DNA of 64,000 bases from Zopfochytrium polystomum (GCA_025765615.1 JAIVFJ010000145.1:62001-126000); one strand, 5' to 3'. Numbered from the stretch's first letter, positions 54,524-64,000 are shown. Translations and numbers: made by a program. Notes: generated by a model not told the origin, from the letters alone.

Positions 54524-57500
54524 TTAAACGTTCAAATACGCCTTATACACCTCGTACCGATTCTTCTCGTGCCGCGACACCACCGACCCGAGGTACGTCG
54601 CGACCTTAGTCGCGTTCACGCAGTGGTGCGCGTAGATCCCGCTGTCCTTTGCCGACACCGTCAGCGGCAGCGGCCGGTCGCCCACCGTGCTCACGTAGTC
54701 GGAAAAGATGGCGTGGTCCGGGTGAAGGGTCGCCGGAGGCGGAGGCGGAGGCGGCGGTAGGGCCGCTTGCTGTTGGGGTTGCTGTTGGGGCGCCGCCGGC
54801 GGCTGGGTTTGAGGATGTGGCTGCGCGGGCGACGGGGACGGATGGTGGTGCGCCGACGATGTCGGTGGGTGTGCGGGTGGTGCAACCGGGGTCGAAGCAG
54901 CAGCCGCCGCCGTCGGGGCTGAGGGCGGCGATGACGGTGGCGGCGGCGGCGAAGAGGGCGCCACTTGCGTGGCAGAAGTGGTGGGGCTGGTTGCCGTTGC
55001 CGTCGTCGTGGACGTCGGCGCCGCGCCTGGCGAAGTGGGTGCTTGCGGGGGTGAAGTTGTCTGGGCAGTCCCACCTGCGGGTATCGCGGCGTTTGCTGCG
55101 GAGGAGGATGGGCTGCCTGTGCGTCCTGACGATTCGGCGGCTGCGGCGGGGGGCGCGGAAGGGGCGAGAGTAGGCGAAAGCGTTGCAGCTGCGGAGGCTG
55201 CGCCGGTGACAGTCAATGGAGATGAAGAAGGTCCAGCTGCGGCAGCGGGTGACGCGGCGTGCGCCGCTGCCATGTGTGCCGCTGCTGCTGCCGCCGGCGA
55301 GTGTCGGTCGCTGGCGTAGACCATAACGATTGCGGATGGCTTGAATTGGGCAACGTATCTTTATGGGGCCGGTCCAGGCGAGGAGAGGAGCGCAGCATTC
55401 AAAACGGAGTCCCAGTGGTAAAGAAAAACAAGAAAAAAGAAAAGAAAAAGAAAAAAAAGAGGGACATAACGCAAAAGCGAAGCATTGGCTTGGAAACCGT
55501 ACCTCTTATATTCCTTGTGCTCGTTCATCGGCACCTGCGGCTCCAGTAGCCTCGCAGCCAACGAGCTCGTCGTCCACCACGGCTCCGGCGGGTCCTGCGA
55601 CGGCGGCGGCTTGTCCTCGCCCTTGTCGTCGCGGCTCTTGGCTGACGGCACCTTGGGCGACTTGCGGACCTCGAGCCACCGGCGCACACCGCCAATGTTG
55701 AGGTTGTAGATGACAAATTCACTCCGTGACGCTGTCGCTCGGACCGTAAAGGGACTCAAGTCGGCGGGGTCGTCTTTGCCGGTAAGACTGCACAATGCAC
55801 CGTGTCAGCAGTTCGCAAGAGGAGCCTGCGAAAGACGGTCATACCGGAGAGAAGGGTTCATGTTGCCAGCGAACAATCTGTCCAGGGAGGTCAGTACCCG
55901 CGGGCGGTAGTACTCTGTAAAGTAGTCGAAATCGGCGGGGGGACGGGAGATGGAGAAATTTGCCCACGCCGACACGTCGGCCGTCATCCAGTTGCGGTAG
56001 CTTTGAACATGGGAATTGGAAATAAACGGGGGACGGTAGAGTGTAATTAAGTCGCCACCCAATTTTGATTTTGTTACTGAAATCACAAAAAAAGGCTCTC
56101 GTTGACTTACCTCTGCTTGGGGTTCTGCACAAATGGCGGGTCATTGTGAAGGTAGTAGTCGGAAGTTAAATCCCACAAGAAAGGCTGCTCGTCTGACGGC
56201 ACGAAATTTCCAAGGAAGAGGTTGATCGAGATTTGCTTTTCGTTGTCTGCATTTGAAGGGAAATGCGGGAGGAGAAAGAGTTTCGGAATTAAGTCCACAA
56301 TAAGGGCCAGGTACGGGTGCAACATGCATGAAAAGAACGGTTCAAGAAAGCATAACCCTCACCTGCAAACGAATTGTTGTAGTACCGCCGAATGCTCTCG
56401 ATCATGTCCCGCGAGTGACTCGTCCAATGACTGATTTTCCGGTACGTCTCCATGGTGTTGACCAGATGCGAGCCGCCGTATTGAAGCGCAATCATGTCGC
56501 CGTGATCGTGGTACATTGCATTCAGCATATTGAGCGCGTCCGAGTCAAAGGGGATGGAGGGCTGTGCGATGACGCCAAGAGCGTAGAGCTTACAACAGGA
56601 AAAAAAATGGGAGAAAAGCGACCGTGAGTGGCGAGTGCCTTCGGGCGTTTGGTACTTTACCTGGTGTCCCAAGGCGCACTTTCCAATGACAAACTGCGCC
56701 GCGTTGGTTCTGTCCAAGCAATCGATGCAGTTTGTTCGGACGACACCGTTTTGTCGCCGTCGGAGAATGCGATTCACTTCTTTCGTGTTCAAGAGCCTAC
56801 AAAGTGGAGGTTGTTTTGAGAAAAGACGGAGTTCCACGGAACCGTAAAGACAATGCGTCAACGTTGAGTTGGAGAAACAAGATTTCAAAGCTTCAGAGAT
56901 ACTTGCTGTGCGCGCCGCAATGCATTCATGTACGGTTCGGGCCCGCTGTGAAAGAATCCTGCTGTCGAAAGGACTTCCTCGGCAAAGTCTTCAAGGATCC
57001 CAATGACGTCCTCCTTTTCACTGTGAAAGGAAGTTAGGAGCGGCAACATTAGCGAAAGCGATAAGCAATAAATGCGGGGGGAAAAAAAACTTGTGCTGTT
57101 TGCATGGTGACGGGAACATCCAGGACAGCTTCCCACCTTTTTGAAGACTTTGCCATGTCCCAGGCAATGTATCGAATCTTCATCTCCGGCTTCAAAAACT
57201 GATTAAGGTACTGGATTGTCCGACCGAATTCGTCCAATAGAACAGATTCTCGGGGAGATTTTTCTTTGCTCTGAGAGGTAAGTGAGAGTAGCGCGATTAG
57301 AACATCTCTAGCAAACGAGCATCTCAACCAAGTAAAACCCTGCTTCACGAACCTTGATCAAGTTCAAAACGATTATGGGACAACCGTACCGCTCAAACAT
57401 GTTGTTGAAGTGCTTCGCAGCAGCTGAGTAAAAGGGGTCCACAAGAGTAACTGAAGACAGAATATTCAGCAAAACATTTGCGAATTGACGAATGAAAGGA

Positions 57501-58896
57501 GGACGACAGTGCGGACGATGGGCCTGTAGTATTCTACCTACTTTCGATTGGCGGACGAGGCGTGTACTGATTCCCCTCCTGTGACCAAAACAGCGGTATC
57601 GACCCGCGGTGCTGGACGAACGATGTGAAGGCGGGCTTGTCGCCGTACTTGCCACGAGGATGGTCGAATGAGGTTGTGTTGGCGTCGTGGGCGATCTGCT
57701 CGGTCTCGACGTCGTTCGCAACGTATCCCTGAGGTGGCGAAGCAGTTTGAAAAATGTCATGGTCAAGGAGCTCGACCTGGATTGCATGCGAGATCTCACC
57801 TTATCATTGACGCCGCGCTTAAGGAAACGGGCGCCGGCAAAGTGCCGCGATCGACGGGCAATCAGAGTGACGTAGATGCTGTGACCGAAAACAGAAATTC
57901 CTGCAAGTGATGATGATGCTCAATCTCAAACCTTCCCTCTCTCCCTCGAATAACAAAGTGGCTTAATGTGAAACTCAACTGGACTGATCGACAAACCCAT
58001 ATATGATGGGCAAGCACCATTCTGAAGACAAGGACGAAAAGCCGAGCGTGGAGAGGTAGTGATTCCACACAAACATTTCGTTCACTTGAAACGGCGCTCC
58101 GGGTGGCCTCGACATGTTGTGCTGAAGGGTCTGCGTAATGTCGTATGTGTAACTGAAGTAAAAGTTGTTTCTGAGGTCCAGTTGGTTGAAGATTTGAACA
58201 TATCTGAGAGGGGGGAGTGGCCCGGTCAGAGGTTGGAAACTTAGACGGAGCGATCGACGAGTTGGAAGTTTGCAAAACGGCACCTTGCTTCTTCGGGTCT
58301 CCGCTCCACGCGAGTGGCGGGACCAGCGATGCTGATGAGAACGGTGTCGTCGATGTGGTAGATGTAGTGACCCCCAATCAAGGCTACGGCGCTTCGTTTC
58401 GTAATGAGAATGATGTAGTACCCTTCCAGGAAGCGTACGAAGCCTTGCATGCAAAATCAGGTCGATGGAAACGGCGCGGTCAGCGATGCTGGGGGGGACA
58501 TAATGAGAGTGTAAGGCTTCTTACCGACGATGCCGTGGCATTGGGTGACCTTGTGCAGCCCCCCGGACGCCTTGTTGCCGTTCTCGATCATGGTGATGAG
58601 GTCTCGGATCTCCGCCTTGTTGTACGTGACGTCGTCCTCGGTCACATTGAGCTCGTACGGAGTCGTTCGGTCGATCTTGAGGACACGCATGCAATCCTTG
58701 TTTTTGAAGTTAACAGGGAGCCGATCATCAGCGGGCGGAAATACCGAGGTGGGAGGGATCTTGTGGCTCGGCACGATCTCCAACCCATCGTCGTTCGCTC
58801 CCACGCCGAGCCCCTCCTTACCTGCGTTTTGTTGAAGCCGATGATGTAGAAGCGAGACTTTGTCTCGTACAGCGTGAACTTGCACTGTGTCGGCAT
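54524..58896 (-). CDS. FIG4: Polyphosphoinositide 5-phosphatase FIG4 (SAC domain)
   Basis: Fifteen exons join in frame to 1,012 residues: 58896..58822, 58696..58525, 58443..58284, 58203..57980, 57900..57800, 57728..57542, 57450..57353, 57270..57137, 57020..56907, 56796..56661, 56588..56363, 56246..56111, 56000..55845, 55787..55503, 55358..54524. The start [20 protein letters not shown] and blocks [42 protein letters not shown] and [11 protein letters not shown] follow human FIG4 block by block. The phosphatase P-loop is [16 protein letters not shown], with the C-x5-R at about residues 445-451. FIG4 acts with Fab1/PIKfyve and Vac14 in turnover of PI(3,5)P2 on vacuole/endosome membranes. The intron after exon 9 is GC-AG. 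The C-terminal 280 residues contain a long Ala/Pro/Ser/Gln-rich insert not typical of the family. Confidence 0.92.
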
Positions 58897-59712
58897 GGTT
58901 GTGGCTAAGAGAAGGCGGCGCGGGTCGAAGGCGGCGCAGGTCGAAGGCGCAGGCGAACGCGGACGGCGGAGCGTGGGCTCTTCGAGTTAGGGAGGGAGGG
59001 AAATCGGCGCGTGCGGTCCGAAAGGGGTGTATGTGCCAGGGTAGATGCCTCCAAGGATCGAATCGATGATGGGATCGAGGGTAGTAGCGTGGGGCTGGCC
59101 TCTCTCTCGCTCTCGGGCGATGCGAGTGTAAAGGTGCTGGACACTGGGTGGATGATAAAGTGATAACGCCCACAAAACGTATTTGTAACAAGCCTCGTTA
59201 ATTTAAAAACAAAAGGAGGAAGATAAACGGGAAAGAACGCCCAGTTCCACGATCACCAAACAGGGCAGGGATTACTTCTATAATACACATCCGCCTCGCA
59301 ATCCAAGGCAGGTTCTCATCACTCGAACCCTCTCTCATCCTCCCCAGGTAAGGCAGCAAGGATGATGGATAATCACCCCTCCGCCCCATTGTATCAGGTG
59401 GAGGTCCACCATTCATTGTGGCGTCTGGTGGCAAGTTAAATGCAACTCAAGCCCCAACCATCAGACATTCTTATTGTGACTAGTACCCTGAAAACCCATG
59501 GGTGGACAGCACTCTCCAATGTTCAAAGAATGTGACAGACCTCCAAGATTTTCAAGCATCTCGCATAAGATATTTGTCACAGTTTAGGTTTTTCAAGCTC
59601 GAAGAATCTTACTTTACCACGGCACAGACCAACACACTCATTTTTTTTTTTACTTCATTTTCATTCTTGTAAGGAAGTTGTCACCCTTTATTGTTGGCGA
59701 TTGTGCCTGGCA
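58897..59712. other. Intergenic between FIG4 and the chromovirus LTR
   Basis: This holds the FIG4 promoter region. No gene is supported. A T run lies at 59,641-59,651. Confidence 0.6.
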
Positions 59713-59824
59713 TGTTGTCAGGAACAGGGCAGGACAGGACAAGGCAGACAAGGAACTGAGAGGAGTGATGATTGTATTGGAAACAATAATTCACTTGAGG
59801 GATGGGACAGGTCCCCCATCCCCC

Positions 59825-59831
59825 TTTTATA
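59825..59831 (-). promoter_or_regulatory. LTR TATA box (TATAAAA)
   Basis: GGTATAAAAGGGGG on the minus strand, about 33 bp downstream of the proximal GAA/TTC site. This is the expected U3 core promoter, and transcription should start near 59,800. Confidence 0.75.
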
Positions 59832-59863
59832 CCTTTTGAGAGTGTTCCTTGTCAAGACTCCAA

Positions 59864-59876
59864 GAAAGTTCCAGAA
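59864..59876 (-). promoter_or_regulatory. Heat-shock-element-like site (GAAAGTTCCAGAA)
   Basis: Three alternating pentamers, GAA-nn-TTC-nn-GAA, in perfect phase. Together they form the minimal heat-shock factor site. Confidence 0.65.
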
Positions 59877-59941
59877 AGAGCAATTAGTAATACAATGATA
59901 CCAATGATACCAATGACAACAAGACAAGTCAGGAAAGCAAA

Positions 59942-60052
59942 GAAGGTTCCAGAAGGTTCCACAAGGTTCCATGAAGGAATGTTCTAGAAGGTTCCAGAAG
60001 GTTCCAGAAGGTTCCATGAAGGAATGTTCTAGAAGGTTCCAGAGGTTTCCAG
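59942..60052 (-). promoter_or_regulatory. Heat-shock-element-like array in U3
   Basis: A run built from GAAGGTTCCAGAAGGTTC and a variant with ATGAAGGAATGTTCTA gives about 15 GAA or TTC pentamers, most in 5-bp phase, over 110 bp. It contains two near-identical copies of a block (about 59,951-59,995 and 60,001-60,040). Heat-shock factor trimers bind contiguous inverted nGAAn units, so the array should be a strong multi-trimer site. Binding itself is inference. Confidence 0.7.
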
Positions 60053-60068
60053 AGGGTGATTCATAACA

Positions 60069-60083
60069 TCATCTCCCCCTTTT
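60069..60083 (-). other. Polypurine tract (plus-strand primer)
   Basis: AAAAGGGGGAGATGA on the minus strand lies directly before the LTR. It also encodes the last Pol residues and the stop codon. Confidence 0.8.
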
Positions 60084-63000
60084 AGGCCTCTTCTGCAACT
60101 TGGTGGGGTACCTGGTCTTAAACTCGAGCAGAAGGTCTTGGCAGTGAGTGAGGTTTGACTCAGGCTCCCAGGTGTTGTCAGCATCTGAGTAACCTCTCCA
60201 CTTAACAAGGAACTTGAGTGTTCTTCCAAACCACTTGGCATCCAAGATTTGTTCAACCTCAAATTCCTCTTCACCTTCTACCTCAACTGGAGGAGGAGGA
60301 GGAACAACTCTGCCTGGAATGGAATTGGCCACAAACTTCTCTAAAAGGCTGACATGGAAAACTGGGTGGATCTTCATGGATGCAGGGAGATCCAGCTTGA
60401 AGGTGACTGGATTGATTTGCTCCAAGATCTTGAAAGGTCCCAACTTGAGGTTGTCTAGCTTGGGACTTGGTCTTTTGGTCTGCAAGTTCTTCCTCAGAAG
60501 CCAAACTTGCTGACCCACAGCAAGGTCATGGTCCATTCTGTGAGTGTTGGCAAATCTTGAGGCATCTTCTTGGGCTTGCTTCAGGGTGGAGTCCAGGAAG
60601 GAGTTGATGATCTTAAGCTTATGTAAGTGTGAAGCCGCAGCAGGAGCCTGGACATTGGATAGGGTCTCTTGTCCCAGAAGATCTCCTCTTGGATTGAAGC
60701 CATAGGTTGCAAAGAAAGGAGATAGCTGGGTGCTTGAGTGGAGAGAATTGTTGAGAGCAAATTCTGCCAGTGGAAGGAGGGTGGGCCAATCATCCTGTTG
60801 ATAGCTGACATAGCACCTCAAATACTGCTCCAGAGTCTGGTTTGTTCTTTCTGTTTGTCCATCAGTCTGAGGGTGATAAGCAGTTGACAGTTGAGACTTG
60901 ATTCCAAGGGCTGCTGTGAGTGCTTTCCAAAATTGAGATCTGAACTGAGGTCCTCTGTCACTGATGATTGACTGAGGCAGCCCATGGAGCCTGAATATGT
61001 GCTGCAAAAACAGGTCTGCTGTTCCTTGTGCATCTATATTCTCAGTGCAGGGGATGAAATGGGCCAACTTTGTCCTTCTGCAGATGACAACAAGGATAGA
61101 GTCAAATCCATGGGATGGGGGCAGTTTCACAATGAAGTCCATGGATATTGATGACCAAGGGCTGATGGCAATTGGGAGGGGCTCCAGAAGTCCATAGGGC
61201 TTGTGTCTGCTGGATTTGTTTCTTTGACAGGTTTCACAGCTGCTGACATAGTTCTTGATGTACTTCCTCATGCCTGGCCAGTAGAAGTCTCTGGAAACAA
61301 GCTCATATGTCTTGTGCTCTCCTGGGTGTCCAGCTGTTGCTGCATCATGCCTTGTCTTGAGTATCTCAAGTTTTTCCTCTTCTTGGCTGATTTGAATCTT
61401 GTGAGGCTTGGGGTCCTTGGAAATAGCATGGGCCCACACACTGTCAGGAAGCAATGAAAGGTGTGTCTTGGATGGTGGGGTGAAACCATCTCCCCCTTCA
61501 GGTGCAAGGTCTGTTCTTCTTGACAGGGCATCAGCCACAGTGTTAAGGTGGCCAGGAGAATAGCACAGCTTAAAGTCATACTCAGAGAGCAGTTCAGCCC
61601 ACCTGGCATGCCTCTGCTTGAGCAACCTCCTTGCCCTGAAGAAGGTGAGGTTCTTGTGATCAGAATAGACAGAGATGCCTTTAGAACCAGCCAAGTAGTG
61701 TCTCCAGAATTTGAATGCTTCCACAATTGCAAGCAACTCCTTGTCATGGACTGTGTAGTTACACTCAGCACTGTTCAGCTTCCTGGAGTAATATGCCACT
61801 GGATGCAGAGGAGCAGAGGGTTCCTGAGAGCTTGGCTGGGACAGAACAGCGCCAAGGGCATAGTCTGAGGCATCAGTTTCCAAGGTGAAGGGAAGCAAGG
61901 GATCCACATGCTTAAGGAGTGGTGCACTTGTGGTTGCTGTCTTAAGAGCTAGCCAGGCTTGCTCTGCTGCTGGGGTCCATTCAAACTTGGTGGTCTTCTT
62001 GGTGAGATCAGTGAGAGGCTTGGCTATGGCAGAATAGTTGGCAATGAAGGTTCTGTAGAAGTTGCAAAATCCAAGGAAGCTTTGAACATCCTTGATGGAA
62101 TTTGGAGCCTTCCATTCAAGAATAGTTTGGATCTTGTCTGGTGCCATGGAGATCCCTTTGTCAGACACAATGAATCCCAAAAACTCAATGGAGGTCTTGT
62201 GGAATTCACACTTCTCCAGCTTTGCATAGAGGTGATGCTGTCTGAGTCTCTCCAAGACAGTCTTGACATGTCCCATATGGCTTGCAGTGTCAGATGAAAA
62301 TACCAGGATATCATCCAGGTAGACAATGACAAAAAGGTCCAGAATATCCCTGAAGATGTCATTCATCATGCCTTGGAAAATAGCTGGAGCATTGGTAAGT
62401 CCAAAGGGCATAACCAAGTACTCAAAGTGACCGTATTTGCATCTGAAGGCAGTCTTCCATTGATCCTGGGGCTTAATTCTGACCAAATTGTAGGCACCTC
62501 TGAGGTCAATCTTGGAAAATATCCTTGCATGGCTCAGTTTGTCCAGTAATTCAGAGATGAGAGGCAGTGGATAGCGGTTCTTGACTGTCATCTCATTGAG
62601 ATCTCTGTAGTCCACACAGGGTCTCAGTCCCCCATCCTTCTTCTTGACAAAAAAGATGGGAGCTCCAGCTGGTGACTTGGAAGGTTGGATGAATCCCTTG
62701 TTCAGCATTTCTTCAATGTATTCTTGGAGGGCCTTGGCTTCTGGTGGAGAGAGGTGGTACAGTGGCTTGAAAGGTGGGCTGCAAGTTTCATCCTTGAGTG
62801 GGATTTCACAGTCATAAGGCCTCTGAGCTGGTAGCAGGTCTGCCTTGGTCTTGGAAAACACATCAGCATAAGGGAGATATTCTTTTGGTAGCTTGGATGC
62901 CAGCAAAAGGTCTGATGGGTCCAGGTTGTCGTGCTCCTCAGCAGTGGGGCTTGAATTCTTGACTGGGAACTGTGATTCTTGAATCTTTGACTGAGAGTTC

Positions 63001-63788
63001 TGTTCTTGGCAAAGACTGTGAGCTGTGGAACTTGAATCTTGAATGTGGACTGTGAACTGTGGTACTTGAATCTTTGACTGTGGGTTCTGTGAACAAGAGT
63101 CATGGCCATGACTGTGAGCTCTATGAGCTCTACTTGAATCTTGACTGTGAACTGTGAACTGTGGAACTGGAGTCTTGGCTGGCTGTGAATCTTGAATCAA
63201 GGGCTTGAGAGCATGAGACTTGGGGGCTTGACTTGAGTTTTGGGTGACTGTTCCAATTGGTGGAGGTTGGACTTGACCAGTGACCCAATCAATGGCAGGG
63301 TTCTGGGCTTGCAGCCATGGTAATCCCAGGATGACAGAGAATGTGGGTGAGCCAAGATCCAATACTTCCAGATTGACCATGGATGGTGGAAAGTCTTGGA
63401 TGTGGAGGTTTAGCTTGGTTTCATGGCTGATTTCCTTGAACAGAGCATGATTGGCAAAGTGGACCATGAGGGGTGTGGATTTCTTGATCGTAGGAATGGC
63501 ACAAGACTTGGCAAGGGTGGCATCAATGATGTTGCAGGATGATCCAGAGTCTATAAGGGCCTTGGTTGTGATGGTTGACTTGGGTGAGAGTTGAATCTTG
63601 ACATCCATGGTGAGTTGGTGGGGCTTGGAATCTGAGGTGTTTGTGGTGCTGGTGGTGGTGATGAAACAGGGGCAGCTTGGAGGAGGGTCCAGGGAATTGC
63701 CCCTCAGTGAGCCTGGACCTGGGAGTTTGGGTGCTTCTTCCTTGGGCAGTCCTTGACAGCATGCTCCTTGGAGCCACAGTAAAAACAC
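60069..63788 (-). CDS. pol: Chromovirus Pol: protease, RT, RNase H, integrase, chromodomain
   Basis: The frame of 1,239 codons has no ATG at its start (it begins GTG within gag). It is entered by -1 frameshift from gag, with an 85-nt overlap. Residue positions are approximate. Aspartic protease: ALIDSGSSCN at 77-86 and VILGLPWLQ. A Gln/Ser-rich repeat linker follows at 190-280. RT: RPCVDYRDLNEMTVKNRYPL, LVMPFGLTNAP and catalytic YLDD at 490-493. RNase H: LETDASDYALG near 630 and DKELLAI. Integrase: an HHCC zinc finger near 820-860, then DFIV near 882, ISDRGPQF near 943 and TDGQTERTNQ near 978 for the D-D-E triad. A GPY/F-like region precedes the C-terminal chromodomain (about 1,165-1,215: EQILDAKW, LVKWRGY, NTWEPESNL), which directs integration to modified chromatin. 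All catalytic residues are present. Confidence 0.95.
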   Translation of the reverse strand: MFLLWLQGACCQGLPKEEAPKLPGPGSLRGNSLDPPPSCPCFITTTSTTNTSDSKPHQLTMDVKIQLSPKSTITTKALIDSGSSCNIIDATLAKSCAIPTIKKSTPLMVHFANHALFKEISHETKLNLHIQDFPPSMVNLEVLDLGSPTFSVILGLPWLQAQNPAIDWVTGQVQPPPIGTVTQNSSQAPKSHALKPLIQDSQPAKTPVPQFTVHSQDSSRAHRAHSHGHDSCSQNPQSKIQVPQFTVHIQDSSSTAHSLCQEQNSQSKIQESQFPVKNSSPTAEEHDNLDPSDLLLASKLPKEYLPYADVFSKTKADLLPAQRPYDCEIPLKDETCSPPFKPLYHLSPPEAKALQEYIEEMLNKGFIQPSKSPAGAPIFFVKKKDGGLRPCVDYRDLNEMTVKNRYPLPLISELLDKLSHARIFSKIDLRGAYNLVRIKPQDQWKTAFRCKYGHFEYLVMPFGLTNAPAIFQGMMNDIFRDILDLFVIVYLDDILVFSSDTASHMGHVKTVLERLRQHHLYAKLEKCEFHKTSIEFLGFIVSDKGISMAPDKIQTILEWKAPNSIKDVQSFLGFCNFYRTFIANYSAIAKPLTDLTKKTTKFEWTPAAEQAWLALKTATTSAPLLKHVDPLLPFTLETDASDYALGAVLSQPSSQEPSAPLHPVAYYSRKLNSAECNYTVHDKELLAIVEAFKFWRHYLAGSKGISVYSDHKNLTFFRARRLLKQRHARWAELLSEYDFKLCYSPGHLNTVADALSRRTDLAPEGGDGFTPPSKTHLSLLPDSVWAHAISKDPKPHKIQISQEEEKLEILKTRHDAATAGHPGEHKTYELVSRDFYWPGMRKYIKNYVSSCETCQRNKSSRHKPYGLLEPLPIAISPWSSISMDFIVKLPPSHGFDSILVVICRRTKLAHFIPCTENIDAQGTADLFLQHIFRLHGLPQSIISDRGPQFRSQFWKALTAALGIKSQLSTAYHPQTDGQTERTNQTLEQYLRCYVSYQQDDWPTLLPLAEFALNNSLHSSTQLSPFFATYGFNPRGDLLGQETLSNVQAPAAASHLHKLKIINSFLDSTLKQAQEDASRFANTHRMDHDLAVGQQVWLLRKNLQTKRPSPKLDNLKLGPFKILEQINPVTFKLDLPASMKIHPVFHVSLLEKFVANSIPGRVVPPPPPVEVEGEEEFEVEQILDAKWFGRTLKFLVKWRGYSDADNTWEPESNLTHCQDLLLEFKTRYPTKLQKRPKRGR
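62935..63215 (-). repeat. Repeats inside the Pol linker
   Basis: The translated unit QSKIQVPQFTVHxQDSS occurs about three times between protease and RT, with decreasing similarity (PQFTVHSQDSS, PQFTVHIQDSS, SQFPVKNSS). It is an in-frame tandem expansion that leaves the frame open. Confidence 0.8.
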
Positions 63789-64000
63789 AGTCCCTGCTGG
63801 GCCCTCCTTGTTTTCTCCTCTTGGCTCAGAGGACCCTTAGGAAGTGTCTCAACTGCATCCACTTGCATGGGTTCAGGAACTGTAAGAGCTTGAGGAACTG
63901 GGGTAGGTCTTGATGTAGTTCCTACTTGTCTTTGCTTCAGCCTCTTGGAGTAGAGTCTGTTGTCAATCTTGATGGCAAGGAGAATGTACTCTTCCAAGGT
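63704..64000 (-). CDS. gag: Chromovirus Gag, C-terminal part
   Basis: The frame enters from beyond the window and ends at 63,704. It contains PEPMQVDAVETLPKGPL and a CCHC zinc knuckle CFYCGSKEHAVKDC, which binds element RNA, and ends PRKKHPNSQVQAH. The pol frame is -1 relative to gag and begins before the gag stop, the usual arrangement for a frameshift-expressed Gag-Pol. Confidence 0.88.
   Translation of the reverse strand, partial: TLEEYILLAIKIDNRLYSKRLKQRQVGTTSRPTPVPQALTVPEPMQVDAVETLPKGPLSQEEKTRRAQQGLCFYCGSKEHAVKDCPRKKHPNSQVQAH

Larger units (their letters stand above)
59713..60068 (-). repeat. 3' LTR of the chromovirus (356 bp)
   Basis: In element orientation it starts TGTTATGAATCACC at 60,068 and ends CCTGACAACA at 59,713, with TGTT/AACA terminal inverse repeats. 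The left edge abuts the polypurine tract and the pol stop codon. Order within the LTR: heat-shock-like array (60,052-59,942), a second heat-shock-like site (59,876-59,864), TATA box (59,831-59,825), then R-U5. Confidence 0.9.
59713..64000 (-). mobile_element. Ty3/gypsy chromovirus, 3' part with complete LTR (runs off the window end)
   Basis: On the minus strand the order is the gag 3' part, pol (protease, RT, RNase H, integrase, chromodomain), polypurine tract and 3' LTR. Pol is uninterrupted over 1,239 codons, so the copy is young. The 5' LTR and most of gag lie beyond the window. Fragments of the same family occur at 44,441-44,836. Confidence 0.95.

Noticed and set aside
59198..59434. Minus-strand 78-codon frame near FIG4
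   Set aside because: No motif, no splice or promoter support. Likely chance.

Overview
This is a eukaryotic, almost certainly fungal, window. The evidence is short spliceosomal introns (about 50-250 nt), tRNA genes with internal promoters, microsatellite-rich intergenic DNA, and Ty1/copia, Ty3/gypsy and SINE-like retroelements. Orthologs of the yeast/animal proteins FIG4 and TMF1/Sgm1 are present. The intron density (18 exons in the TMF1-like gene, 15 in FIG4) is unlike ascomycete yeasts and suggests a basidiomycete or an early-diverging fungus. The sequence alone does not decide between them.

Layout. 1-0.9 kb: 5' part of a SAP-domain gene (minus). 1-5.4 kb: gene-free DNA with an old SINE-like copy and a belt of GA/CT microsatellites. 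5.5-6.6 kb: a secreted, Val/Thr-rich protein with a TATA-like promoter. 7.4-10.4 kb: an F-box protein (minus) full of poly-Ser tracts. 11.9-16.9 kb: a TMF1/Sgm1-type golgin. 17.4-35.6 kb: a giant inverted repeat, two arms of about 7.8 kb around a 2.5 kb spacer. Each arm carries the same four-exon gene of unknown function, a SINE-like insertion with a 16-bp target-site duplication, and the 5' half of a decayed copia element. The spacer holds the rest of that element. 36-54.5 kb: gene-poor repeat-rich DNA with an old inverted pair of LTR-like repeats, several tRNA genes and tRNA relics, a truncated copia element with its 3' LTR, a small secreted-protein gene, fragments of the gypsy element, a degenerate tandem repeat of about 118 bp, and a piggyBac-like transposase relic. 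54.5-58.9 kb: FIG4 (minus). 59.7-64 kb: a chromovirus (Ty3/gypsy with chromodomain, minus) whose pol frame is fully open, running off the window end.

How the parts relate. The golgin (Golgi tethering) and FIG4 (PI(3,5)P2 turnover on endolysosomes) are separate housekeeping membrane-traffic genes. The rest is dominated by mobile DNA. The most striking signal is in the chromovirus LTR: upstream of a TATA box it carries a dense run of alternating GAA/TTC pentamers, the form of heat-shock elements, so the element looks built to be transcribed under stress. The giant inverted repeat is the second major feature. Its arms are nearly identical inside but diverge in their outer few hundred bases, which argues for a real duplication rather than a simple assembly fold-back.
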